The translations under genes and the position numbers were made by a program. A stretch of DNA of 64,000 nt from Caldilineaceae bacterium (GTDB taxonomy: Bacteria; Chloroflexota; Anaerolineae; Caldilineales; Caldilineaceae): NCBI GenBank assembly GCA_020846635.1, contig JADLDO010000036.1, positions 217,048 through 281,047 of the forward strand, in the 5' to 3' direction. The notes beneath the pieces are model-generated. The model saw only the letters and a program-made list of their open reading frames with translations. It searched no databases and was not told the DNA's origin. Shown here piece by piece: positions 1 through 7,669 of the stretch; within the stretch, counting starts at the first letter, position 1; every line of letters starts with the position of its first letter.

Positions 1-255
1 CAGTGCCTCGCTCACGGTCGGATAAACCTCAAAACCAAACTCGCGCGCCCGGTCAACACTCTGGTCATTCGAGGGGCGTTGGTCAACGTAGAGCGAGACA
101 ATCTCCATGTTGGGCCGGTGCCAGCGTCCGGCGTGCGGATAACCCACCAACAGCCGGTCACAGAAATGTTGGGCATGCGAACGATAGCGATAGATCGAAG
201 CAATGACTGCCACCCGCAGCGGTGCAGCATTGCCCGGTGTAGATTTACTGTTCAT
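1..255 (-). CDS. Conserved hypothetical protein, N-terminal part (cut by window edge)
   Basis: Only the first 85 codons lie in the window; the gene continues past position 1. The start is the ATG at 255. The fragment reads as a Rossmann-like opening (LRVAVIASIYRYRSHAQHF), then a GRWHRPNMEIVSLYVDQ stretch and a VYPTVSEAL stretch. These line up residue for residue with the complete gene immediately upstream on the same strand (start at 1533), so the two are tandem paralogues. The gap between them is 69 bases and they are probably co-transcribed. No function is recognised. The Shine-Dalgarno sequence upstream of the ATG is weak. Confidence is high that this is coding, because the aligned motifs match the neighbour, and low for any role. 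Confidence 0.75.
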   Translation of the reverse strand, partial: MNSKSTPGNAAPLRVAVIASIYRYRSHAQHFCDRLLVGYPHAGRWHRPNMEIVSLYVDQRPSNDQSVDRAREFGFEVYPTVSEAL

Positions 256-324
256 GGATTGTTGTACCATTTCTATTTCTGCTCTGATCTGATTGCGGAT
301 AGAAGCCAAGTAGCCAAGCGCTCT

Positions 325-1533
325 TTAGGTGCGCCAATAGGTCGAGGTTGTCGGCGCTGGATAGCGCACTGCGGCAAGGTGAGGTGTCTCCACGCGCGCT
401 TGCTCTTGGAACAGGCTATCGACCCCTGCCTCCACCAGCCCGCCTGTCAACAGGGTACGCTCCACCGGATAAGGCGATTTCCCGGTCAGAAACAGTTGCT
501 CGATATTGTTGACCAACGGAGAGAAGAAATTCGCCAACGTCGTGCGTGCCGGTGGCATCGGCAGATACATCTGCGTCGAGAATGGCTCATCCCACCCCTG
601 CAAGGTCGCCGCAAAGTTGAAATCCTGCACCAAACCGTTCAGCAGAATCATGGTACTCCGCAGGCCATCCACATGCTCATAGCTGTAGGCAATCGGCTCT
701 TTCACCATCTCCTTCATCTCGTCCAGCGTCGGGAAGATGTTGTTAAAGCCAGGGCGTGAGGGGGCCAACGTATGGCTGCGGCTCAACGCCGCCTCAAACA
801 GTTCGCGCGACCAGACACCTGCATGATGCGCCTCCCAAAACTGATCTCCCTTATAGGCTTGCAGCCACTTCACCCCCTGCTCACCCCCAGGGCGACGCTC
901 CACCATACACTGCGTAGTCTCCAGCGCATGATAATCATAGCTGTCCACGCCACCATAGGCCACGCACAACGCCTCGGTCGGCACTGCGCCCTCTGGAAAC
1001 TCTACCGAAGGAGTACGCCACGTCACAGGCAGCGACGAACCCGCCATCAGCGCAAAGCCCATATCCTGCGCCGTGTCGTACATCTCTTTCGCCCACGCCC
1101 ATTTCCACGATAAGTGCTTGTCATTGAAGATCGGTGCGCTTTTGCCCGTCGTCCGGTAGACCGACACAATCTGTTTGTACATCTCATAGCGTGGGTACAG
1201 CCGCTGCCCCTTCTCATTCCTGGGGTAATCACCATGCTCACCGACCAGCAAAACACCATCCACCACCAAATCATCGCCACCCAGCGTCAGCGCATCCGCG
1301 ATGGTGGGATAGATCTTCATGGTTGGAAATCGCGCCGCCCGATCTTGGCTCAAATCGCCTTCGGGAACCTGATCGACATAGAGCGAGACCACATCCATTT
1401 CGGGACGGTGATGGCGGCTGTTCCAGCCATACCCCTCCAGAAAGCGATCCACAATGTGTTGTCCGTGGGAAAATTTGCGGTATTCGGTCACAATGGCCGC
1501 TATTTTCGGTCTTCGGGTCATCCCATCACTCAT
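325..1533 (-). CDS. Conserved hypothetical protein with GEHGDYP motif (paralogue of the gene at 1-255)
   Basis: A 402-residue protein of unknown function. The ATG at 1533 is supported by an AAGGAAG ribosome site just upstream. Visible features are a beta-alpha opening (KIAAIVTEYRKFSHGQH), a VVSLYVDQ segment near residue 50, an IYPTIADAL segment near 75 and a striking GEHGDYP motif at residues 98-104. A long acidic and aromatic C-terminal half contains YGGVDSYDYHALE and repeated Gly-Gly turns. There is no signal peptide or membrane segment, so it should be cytosolic. The fold looks like a NAD-type Rossmann protein, but no GxGxxG is present. Neighbours are a truncated paralogue downstream and a divergently transcribed amidohydrolase, which suggests a metabolic rather than structural role; that is inference only. 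Confidence 0.8.
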   Translation of the reverse strand: MSDGMTRRPKIAAIVTEYRKFSHGQHIVDRFLEGYGWNSRHHRPEMDVVSLYVDQVPEGDLSQDRAARFPTMKIYPTIADALTLGGDDLVVDGVLLVGEHGDYPRNEKGQRLYPRYEMYKQIVSVYRTTGKSAPIFNDKHLSWKWAWAKEMYDTAQDMGFALMAGSSLPVTWRTPSVEFPEGAVPTEALCVAYGGVDSYDYHALETTQCMVERRPGGEQGVKWLQAYKGDQFWEAHHAGVWSRELFEAALSRSHTLAPSRPGFNNIFPTLDEMKEMVKEPIAYSYEHVDGLRSTMILLNGLVQDFNFAATLQGWDEPFSTQMYLPMPPARTTLANFFSPLVNNIEQLFLTGKSPYPVERTLLTGGLVEAGVDSLFQEQARVETPHLAAVRYPAPTTSTYWRT

Positions 1534-1640
1534 GATTCTTCCTTGCTGGCTAGATGCTTAAGATTGATTAAAGCTGCGGATATTGGCACAAAAGCGCAGG
1601 CTGCATAAAAACTTTCCAACTACACCACACCGCTCATTGC

Positions 1641-1669
1641 TTGGGCAATCCTCCATAGACCACTATACT
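1641..1669 (+). promoter_or_regulatory. Candidate sigma-70 promoter for the amidohydrolase gene
   Basis: TTGGGC at 1641-1646 and TATACT at 1664-1669 are separated by exactly 17 bases and lie about 95 bases before the ATG at 1765. The -10 matches 5 of 6 consensus bases but the -35 only 3 of 6, so this is a plausible rather than certain promoter in the 231-bp divergent gap. Confidence 0.4.
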
Positions 1670-1764
1670 GAATGGCATCTGACTTGCTTTTCTCCACCCT
1701 ACCAAGCTCAACTGCTGATGGGAAATTCAGCATCCACGTATCAACCCCTTATCGGAGATAAACC

Positions 1765-2751
1765 ATGATAATCGATGCCCACATGCACTACGCCGACGAC
1801 GATCCGGATTTCTTGGCCCTATTGGCAGAATACAATCTGAAGTTCCTCAACATCTGTTTTGTCAAAGACCCGCAGGTGGACTGGCGGGATCAGGCGAGTC
1901 TCTACCAGGTTATGGCATCACAGCACCCCGACCGCTTTGCATGGTGTACGAGCTTTACGCTGCCCGATCTGACGAATCCCGACTTTGTCAGCGCCACCTG
2001 GCAGGATGAGGCTATTGCCGCGCTGGACGCCGACTTCGCCAACGGCGCGATTGCCTGCAAAGTCTGGAAGAATGTGGGCATGGAAGTACGCAATGCCGAT
2101 GGCTCCTTCCTTATGCCCGACGATCCTATCTTTGACCCAATCTACGAGCATGTAGCCGCACGCAACCGCACGCTGCTCACGCACATCGCCGAGCCAATCG
2201 CTTGCTGGCAGCCCCTCGTTGGCGACAACCCACACATGGGCTACTACCGGGACAATCCCCAATGGCATATGTACAACCGGCCCGAATATCCCAGCCACGC
2301 ACAGTTGATCACGGCGCGAGACAATTTAATCGCCAAGCACCCAACGCTGCGCGTCGTGGGCGCTCACCTGGGCAGCTTGGAATACGATGTCGATGAGGTG
2401 GCGGCTCGCCTCGACAAATACCCAAACTTTGCCGTGGACATCTCAGCCCGCCTGATCGATCTCGCCATCCAGCCGACCGCTAAAGTCCGCAACTTTTTCA
2501 TGCGCTACCCCGACCGTATCCTCTTTGGTACTGACGTGGTGATGCGCCAACGGCCCTCCGCCATGTCACCAGAGGAGCGAAATGCAGCCCTCAGCCGCTT
2601 GCGTGCCGGATATGAGACACACTTCGCCTTTTTTGACCGGGGTCAGGAGATGACAGTGCGTGATCGCGCGACCACAGGGCTTGCACTCCCACCCGCTATC
2701 CTCGATCAGTTTTATGTCGAGAGCGCCCGCGCCTGGTATCCTGGTCTTTAA
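1765..2751 (+). CDS. Amidohydrolase family protein (amidohydrolase_2, TIM barrel)
   Basis: A 328-residue cytosolic metal-dependent hydrolase or decarboxylase of the amidohydrolase_2 group. The N-terminus carries the metal-binding HxH pair in MIIDAHMHYAD (residues 1-11). Later come LTHIAEP (about 137), VVGAHLGSLE (about 196-205) and the C-terminal metal aspartate in ILFGTDVVM (about 251). These are the usual positions of metal ligands in this family, which acts on aromatic or sugar-derived carboxylates, lactones or amides. GGAG at 1754 fits the ATG start. The gene converges on the MFS-HEAT gene with only one base between the two stop codons, and no terminator is visible there. The substrate cannot be inferred from sequence. 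Confidence 0.88.
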   Translation: MIIDAHMHYADDDPDFLALLAEYNLKFLNICFVKDPQVDWRDQASLYQVMASQHPDRFAWCTSFTLPDLTNPDFVSATWQDEAIAALDADFANGAIACKVWKNVGMEVRNADGSFLMPDDPIFDPIYEHVAARNRTLLTHIAEPIACWQPLVGDNPHMGYYRDNPQWHMYNRPEYPSHAQLITARDNLIAKHPTLRVVGAHLGSLEYDVDEVAARLDKYPNFAVDISARLIDLAIQPTAKVRNFFMRYPDRILFGTDVVMRQRPSAMSPEERNAALSRLRAGYETHFAFFDRGQEMTVRDRATTGLALPPAILDQFYVESARAWYPGL

Positions 2752-2752
2752 C

Positions 2753-4975
2753 CTAATCCGCAAGACCTTCGGTCAATGTGTGCAATGCAAGCAGCACATA
2801 CTCAGGTCGTGCATAACCAAGTCGCTGAAGCTGCGAGGCAACCTCACGAATGACCGCATCCGCTGCACTGCGATACCAGCCCGCGGGTAGATGCTCCATC
2901 CACGCACCAAGCGACCGCGCCGCGTGATCCAATTGTTCGCGCGCAAAATCGTCTTCGATGGCCTGGAGTCCTGATGTGATCGCCTCACCGCGCCGCCGCG
3001 CGCGCACGAAGTGACGGCGCGCGGCGGCAAGCGTCTGTGCGAAAGTCGTTCCCGGCTGGCTGCGCATGGCACGCGCCAATTGGATATAGCTGCGCTCATT
3101 CCCAATCAGGCGTGCCACTGCCAGCGCCAGTTCTGCACAGATCGACTCGTCGTCACAGGCACAGAGACGCGCCAGCAGCGTGGGCAGCGCCTCCTCTATC
3201 CTCAATTTGCCCAGTGCAGAGGCATAGGCCAGCCGCAGCCCATCGTCCTCCTCGTGCGCCAAGCGCGCCAGCAGTTCTGGCGCGCTCTCCACATCGCCCA
3301 ACGTTGCCAGTGCGCGCGCACTGTAGCCCTGCACCGAGCGGTAGCGTGAGTCCAGCGCCCCGCGCAAGGACGGCACAGCGTCCCGCGCACCCATGCGCCC
3401 CATCGCCCACGCTGCAACCACGCTCAACGCAGGTGACTTGCTCTGCAAAATCTGCACAAGCGCGTCCGTCAGCCGTGGATCGGCGGGCATCCTGGCGATG
3501 GCGAGAATTGCCTCGAAACGGACATTAAAGCGTGGGTCTGCCAGCGCGTCCAGCAGTTCATCCACCGTCAGCCGGCTGCGGATCTGCCCCATCCTATCGG
3601 TGACAGCCACCGCGTCTTCCTCATCTTTGGCCCGATAAAAGCGTATCATCGACCCCATCGCCAAGATCGGGTTGCCGCGCAGAAAGATCCCGGCAAATTG
3701 CATGGTGGAGACAGAGCTATCCCCATGCACGCTGCGAAACAACAGGATTGCCACCAATGGCAGAAGGATAGCAAGGAGAAATAGGGGAACGTAGGGGTTG
3801 AGTTCGATCCCCCAATAGCTGCCCGAAAGCCCATGCGCCGCATCGAGGATGGCCCCCCCAACAAATTGGCTGCATCCGGCGACAATCCCAACGAAGGCGA
3901 AATAGACCGCCATATAGTCCAACTTCATTTCAACTGGAACGATGCTCACGTAGAGCAATCGCCCCGCGCCAATCCCCCATCCCAGCGTTGACATACCCTG
4001 TAGAAATGCCACACAGAGCGCCACGCCCAACGTAAAGGAACTCATGCGCGGCACCAGCCACCAAAGCACAGGCAGCAGAACCAGCAGCCATCCGCCCACC
4101 TGCATCACCGGCTTGCTGCCGAACCGATCCGCCGCCCAGCCCCACAAGTAGCTGGAGAGCAGCATCCCCAATAAGTTGCCCATCTGCACCTGTACAACAT
4201 TGGCTGAGCTAAGCCCGCCCAGTTCCTCCATAAAAAGTGGCAAAAACGCCGCAATGGGTACGGTTCCTAACGTCACCAACCCCACGCCGACCAAATAGCG
4301 CCGGAAATCGCTATCTTTAAGCGCATTGGTTAAGTTGCGTTTGCCCTCACCGGCAGAGGATTTGCCGCCTGGGATAAAGGTTGAAGCCCAGACCGATATA
4401 TAGCCCGAAATCGCGCCGATGGCGAAAAGGATCATGAATCCGGTTGACCCCTCAAGATGCCCCAGAATCTGGCCCGCCACCCATACCGCCACAAAGCCGG
4501 TCAAAGCCGTAAAAATGTTGCTCATCGCCGAATACTTGCCACGCACCGAGTTCGGCACAAACTCGATAACCCACGGGTAGTAGGCAGTCTCCGAGATCGT
4601 GCGCACTGTCGCAAAGAGCGCAACCACGACAGCAATGTACAAAAAAACGCCGCGCGTGCCATACAGCCCATACACCCAGGGGGTAAGCAATAAGAGCGCG
4701 GTGATGGTTTTGCGCGCCGCGTAGAAAATAACAAAAATGCGTTTGTAGCCATGCCGTTCGGCAAAAGGCGCGACAAGCGGGGCCAGAATCGCAGAAAAAG
4801 GGATCAACGAGAGGATAAACCCGATCTCAGTCTTTGTCAGTCCCACCGAATTGAGAAAAAGCACAAAGACAGAACCGAAGAAGGTGAATTGGGAAAACAC
4901 CGCATTGACAGCATTGGTGGCAACGCTCCACGGCAAGCCACGCAACTTTTCTACAGTGGTTGGTTCACTTTGCAT
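2753..4975 (-). CDS. MFS transporter fused to a C-terminal HEAT-repeat domain
   Basis: A 740-residue protein with two parts. Residues about 15-430 are a twelve-helix major facilitator transporter with many hydrophobic segments and the loop-2-like AERHGYKR and central AADRFGSK motifs. Residues about 470-630 are soluble and made of alpha-helical repeats such as ALADPRFNVRFEAILAIARM and SALGKLRIEEALPTLLARL, which are HEAT/PBS-lyase type. A further Ala/Arg-rich helical tail runs to the end. A normal MFS protein has about 400-450 residues, so the tail is a true addition in one frame with no frameshift sign. The HEAT part should face the cytoplasm and may bind a partner or sense substrate; that is inference. 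The ribosome site is weak. Short direct repeats lie 45-83 bases upstream of the start. Confidence 0.9.
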   Translation of the reverse strand: MQSEPTTVEKLRGLPWSVATNAVNAVFSQFTFFGSVFVLFLNSVGLTKTEIGFILSLIPFSAILAPLVAPFAERHGYKRIFVIFYAARKTITALLLLTPWVYGLYGTRGVFLYIAVVVALFATVRTISETAYYPWVIEFVPNSVRGKYSAMSNIFTALTGFVAVWVAGQILGHLEGSTGFMILFAIGAISGYISVWASTFIPGGKSSAGEGKRNLTNALKDSDFRRYLVGVGLVTLGTVPIAAFLPLFMEELGGLSSANVVQVQMGNLLGMLLSSYLWGWAADRFGSKPVMQVGGWLLVLLPVLWWLVPRMSSFTLGVALCVAFLQGMSTLGWGIGAGRLLYVSIVPVEMKLDYMAVYFAFVGIVAGCSQFVGGAILDAAHGLSGSYWGIELNPYVPLFLLAILLPLVAILLFRSVHGDSSVSTMQFAGIFLRGNPILAMGSMIRFYRAKDEEDAVAVTDRMGQIRSRLTVDELLDALADPRFNVRFEAILAIARMPADPRLTDALVQILQSKSPALSVVAAWAMGRMGARDAVPSLRGALDSRYRSVQGYSARALATLGDVESAPELLARLAHEEDDGLRLAYASALGKLRIEEALPTLLARLCACDDESICAELALAVARLIGNERSYIQLARAMRSQPGTTFAQTLAAARRHFVRARRRGEAITSGLQAIEDDFAREQLDHAARSLGAWMEHLPAGWYRSAADAVIREVASQLQRLGYARPEYVLLALHTLTEGLAD

Positions 4976-5019
4976 AACAAGTCTATCTGCGGGAAGGGAT
5001 GTAGGCGCGAGCAGCTAAT

Positions 5020-5058
5020 CTTCTGACCGGCACTTCTGACCGGCTTATCTGACCAATA
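5020..5058. repeat. 13-bp direct repeats upstream of the MFS-HEAT gene
   Basis: CTTCTGACCGGC at 5020-5031 is repeated exactly at 5033-5044 (13-bp period), followed by a degenerate third unit keeping TCTGACC at 5048-5054. The array sits in the 194-bp gap upstream of the MFS start at 4975, close to where a promoter would be, so it could be an operator made of iterated half-sites. This role is inference. Confidence 0.5.
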
Positions 5059-5169
5059 AGGTTCAGCGGAACCGCTCATGATTCACAGCTCCGCTGACCA
5101 AGTTCAATGCTACCACACCGCTCGCAGGCTCCCTACTTTAGCAGCCGCTGCACAACCAAATCGCGCCGG

Positions 5170-6438
5170 CTACCTTTTCTCAGCAACAAACAAGCTATCC
5201 CCGTTCAGACTGTGCATACGAATGCGGGAGCGTGCGCCCGTCTCGACTTCCGGCGTCAGGACACGCCGCGATCCAAGATCAATTTGCACGCAACGATAGC
5301 CTGTGAGGTCAAGATCGACATCGACATCAAAACTGTATGGAGAGTAGATCGCCACCTGGCTTCGCTCAGGATTGGCAGCGGCGCGAATTTCATTGTCCTC
5401 GTTCAACACAATCTTGGCTGGATCAAGATCAAAAAAGTTGTATCTCTCAAAGAGCCACTTCGCAAAGCCGACATCCCAAGCACCCTCCAAAGTCAGGGCT
5501 TGATCCCATTCATAGGGTTCAAAGGAATGTAGGACATTGAGGAACCTCATTCCCCGGCGGTGAAACATCCAAATCCCGTGTGCGCCATACGTTACGCCCA
5601 TCTTCGCCCCACTTAGAAGGCTTTGCCAAGTTGCCTTGCGAACGTCAAACGCGTTAAACCGTGTCTGTGTACCCACGCGACCATGCCCCTCATAGGGCGG
5701 TTCGCTGTTGACAACAGGCCGTTTCACTGGATAGGCTGCAAACTTCTCTGCCAATAAATAAGGCTGATCCTGACGGTTAGCGCCATGACCTGACTGGTAC
5801 ATATAAAAATCAACTGCGTCAACAAAGTCACGCGACAGATCCGCCCGCGGGCTCAAATGCATCGTAATCAGCGCATCAGGGCAGACCGTCTTGACCGCTT
5901 GCAGCGCGGCCATGTAATAGCGTTCCTCATCGGGCGAATCAAACGACGTATCACCGCTGATAAAGAAAGCCGGCTTGTACTGCTTGAAACGCTTTGCCGC
6001 ATAGGTGGCGTACGCAATCACCGCGTCCAGCGGCATCGCCGAGGCAACCGGGCTTTTCTGCGAGAAGCGGGTACCCGGCACATAGTTGGCCCACAACACG
6101 CCAAGCACCGGCACAAAACCCTGCTCAACAGCCATCGCAACCATGCGCTCGGCCTTATCAAAATAGGCATCATTGTAGGCATTGAAGTCCCAGTTGCCGT
6201 TTGCATCATTCAGAAATGGAGCGACATTATCCGGCGACATGCTGGTATCGTGGGTCACGGGCAGGATACTGATCTGCAAAGCCGTAAAGCCTTGCTGCTT
6301 GCGATAGGCCAAATAGCGCGGCCAATCACCCAGCGGCAGATTGGCGAAGGCCATCCAGGCTGTATCGGCGAGATAAAAGAAAGGTCTACCATCCATCAGA
6401 AGATAATCCTGGCTTGCAGAAACGGTCAAGCGCGCCAT
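5170..6438 (-). CDS. DUF4038 / GH140-like glycoside hydrolase (apiosidase-type)
   Basis: A 422-residue protein of the DUF4038 type, with a TIM-barrel hydrolase followed by a C-terminal putative collagen-binding-like beta domain. The opening (YLLMDGRPFFYLADTAWMAF, about residues 13-32) is the family signature. FISGDTSFDSPDE (about 158-170) and PVVNSEPPYEGHG (about 245-257) hold the acidic residues expected at the active site. Characterised GH140 members release apiose from plant rhamnogalacturonan II; the substrate here is inferred only. No signal peptide is visible, so it probably acts inside the cell on imported oligosaccharides. The start at 6438 has a GAGGAAG site. It is divergent from the ABC transporter operon, and a LacI-type operator lies just upstream of its start. 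Confidence 0.85.
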   Translation of the reverse strand: MARLTVSASQDYLLMDGRPFFYLADTAWMAFANLPLGDWPRYLAYRKQQGFTALQISILPVTHDTSMSPDNVAPFLNDANGNWDFNAYNDAYFDKAERMVAMAVEQGFVPVLGVLWANYVPGTRFSQKSPVASAMPLDAVIAYATYAAKRFKQYKPAFFISGDTSFDSPDEERYYMAALQAVKTVCPDALITMHLSPRADLSRDFVDAVDFYMYQSGHGANRQDQPYLLAEKFAAYPVKRPVVNSEPPYEGHGRVGTQTRFNAFDVRKATWQSLLSGAKMGVTYGAHGIWMFHRRGMRFLNVLHSFEPYEWDQALTLEGAWDVGFAKWLFERYNFFDLDPAKIVLNEDNEIRAAANPERSQVAIYSPYSFDVDVDLDLTGYRCVQIDLGSRRVLTPEVETGARSRIRMHSLNGDSLFVAEKR

Positions 6439-6466
6439 GTCTGTCGCTTCCTCTCTACATGAATCA

Positions 6467-6494
6467 ATTCACCTGAAATCGATTCCAGGTGAAT
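6467..6494. promoter_or_regulatory. LacI/CcpA-type operator dyad between glycosidase and ABC transporter
   Basis: A 28-bp inverted repeat centred at 6480.5, with ATTCACCTG (6467-6475) facing CAGGTGAAT (6486-6494) and ATCGAT at the centre; 13 of 14 base pairs are symmetric. Its core, TGAAATCGATTCCA at 6474-6487, matches the general LacI-family/cre pattern TGNAANCGNTNNCA at every fixed base. It starts 29 bases upstream of the glycosidase start at 6438 and about 110 bases before the candidate promoter of the ABC operon. Binding of a LacI-family sugar regulator is the natural reading; no such regulator is encoded in the window. Confidence 0.65.
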
Positions 6495-6603
6495 CGACGG
6501 GGAGAATAGATTAAAACTGTCCATCTGCATTGTAACCTATGTCTGTAATCTATAGAGACCATCTAGAGAGGTCACAATCACACCGGCCCCTCTTAAATGT
6601 CGT

Positions 6604-6633
6604 TTGACAGCAATCCACATGCGCTAGTACACT
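6604..6633 (+). promoter_or_regulatory. Candidate sigma-70 promoter of the ABC transporter operon
   Basis: A perfect TTGACA at 6604-6609 is followed after 18 bases by TACACT at 6628-6633 (4 of 6 consensus). The predicted transcription start is near 6640, about 50 bases before the first ATG at 6692. Confidence 0.5.
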
Positions 6634-6691
6634 GTGGTCGAAGTCAATATCAGCCACAGTCTCCCAAATAGCTTACTCTATACGATGCGCC

Positions 6692-7669
6692 ATGCAACCC
6701 ATTCTGGAAGTTCGTGATCTAAGCACGTACTACCATACGCCTCGCGGTCCCGTCAAGGCCGTTGACGAGGTCAGCTTTACGCTCCATCCAGGCCAACGCT
6801 TTGGTCTGATTGGGGAATCCGGCTCCGGCAAATCAACCATTGCGTTATCGCTGCTGCGCCTGATTCGTCCTCCTGGACAAATCGAAAGCGGTTCGGTGCG
6901 GCTGGATGGCGTGGACCTGTTGAGCCTCAGCGATGAGGAGATGCGACAAAAGCGATTGGCTGATATCGCATTGGTGAGCCAGGGCGCTATGAATTCGCTC
7001 AACCCTGTCACGCGCGTACGCTCGCTGATGGAGGATGGCTTCCGCAACCACGAGATTGAGCTATCCTCAGAGGAGTCCGAACAGCGCATTGCGGCCCTCC
7101 TCGGTCGCGTAGGTCTGCCGCCCACCGTGGCGAATCTCTATCCCCATCAGTTAAGTGGCGGCATGAAACAGCGCGTCTGCATCGCCATTGCCATTAGCCT
7201 CGGCCCCAAAGTTATCATCGCCGATGAGCCGACCAGTGCCCTCGATGTCGTCGTACAACGACGCGTCATGCAGACACTACGCCGCGTCCAAGAGGACATT
7301 GGCTCGGCGGTGATCCTGATCGGCCATGACATGGGGCTGATGGCCCAATTTGCCGATCATGTCGGTGTCATGTACGCAGGCAAATTGGTTGAGGAGGGCC
7401 CGGTACGCCAAATCTTCGCCCAACCGCAGCATCCCTATACCCAACTGCTCATGGACAGTCTGCCCAGCTTGGATTCAAGAGATATGTCTGGCGGTGTCGC
7501 AGGTCAGCCCCCCAATCTCTTGGCACCACCTCCAGGATGCGTCTTTCACCCCCGCTGCCCCTATGCCTTTGACCGCTGCCGCGTGGATGTGCCAAAGTTA
7601 CAGATGGCCGCGCCGCACCATCGCGCCGCGTGCCACCTGCTGGACGAGAAGGAGAAGATCGCCGCATGA
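6692..7669 (+). CDS. ABC transporter ATP-binding protein, Opp/Dpp type (OppD-like)
   Basis: A 325-residue ATPase that powers a family-5 (peptide/nickel/oligosaccharide) importer from the cytoplasmic side. Walker A is GESGSGKST (residues about 41-49), the ABC signature is LSGGMKQR (about 153-160), and Walker B with the catalytic glutamate is VIIADEPTSALD (about 173-184). The switch histidine lies in LIGHDMG. The C-terminus has the Cys-containing oligopeptide-transporter extension (GCVFHPRCPYAFDRC) typical of OppD and OppF, which may carry an Fe-S cluster. It is the first gene of the operon and its TGA overlaps the ATG of the second ATPase gene. In this group of bacteria such systems often carry oligosaccharides; the substrate is unknown. 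Confidence 0.93.
   Translation: MQPILEVRDLSTYYHTPRGPVKAVDEVSFTLHPGQRFGLIGESGSGKSTIALSLLRLIRPPGQIESGSVRLDGVDLLSLSDEEMRQKRLADIALVSQGAMNSLNPVTRVRSLMEDGFRNHEIELSSEESEQRIAALLGRVGLPPTVANLYPHQLSGGMKQRVCIAIAISLGPKVIIADEPTSALDVVVQRRVMQTLRRVQEDIGSAVILIGHDMGLMAQFADHVGVMYAGKLVEEGPVRQIFAQPQHPYTQLLMDSLPSLDSRDMSGGVAGQPPNLLAPPPGCVFHPRCPYAFDRCRVDVPKLQMAAPHHRAACHLLDEKEKIAA

Noticed and set aside
79..759. 226-codon plus-strand open frame
   Set aside because: It is antisense to the two paralogous genes at 1-255 and 325-1533, whose motifs align with each other.
4976..5169. Possible phage or plasmid attachment site because of the direct repeats
   Set aside because: No integrase, tRNA or second distant copy is seen; a promoter operator is simpler.
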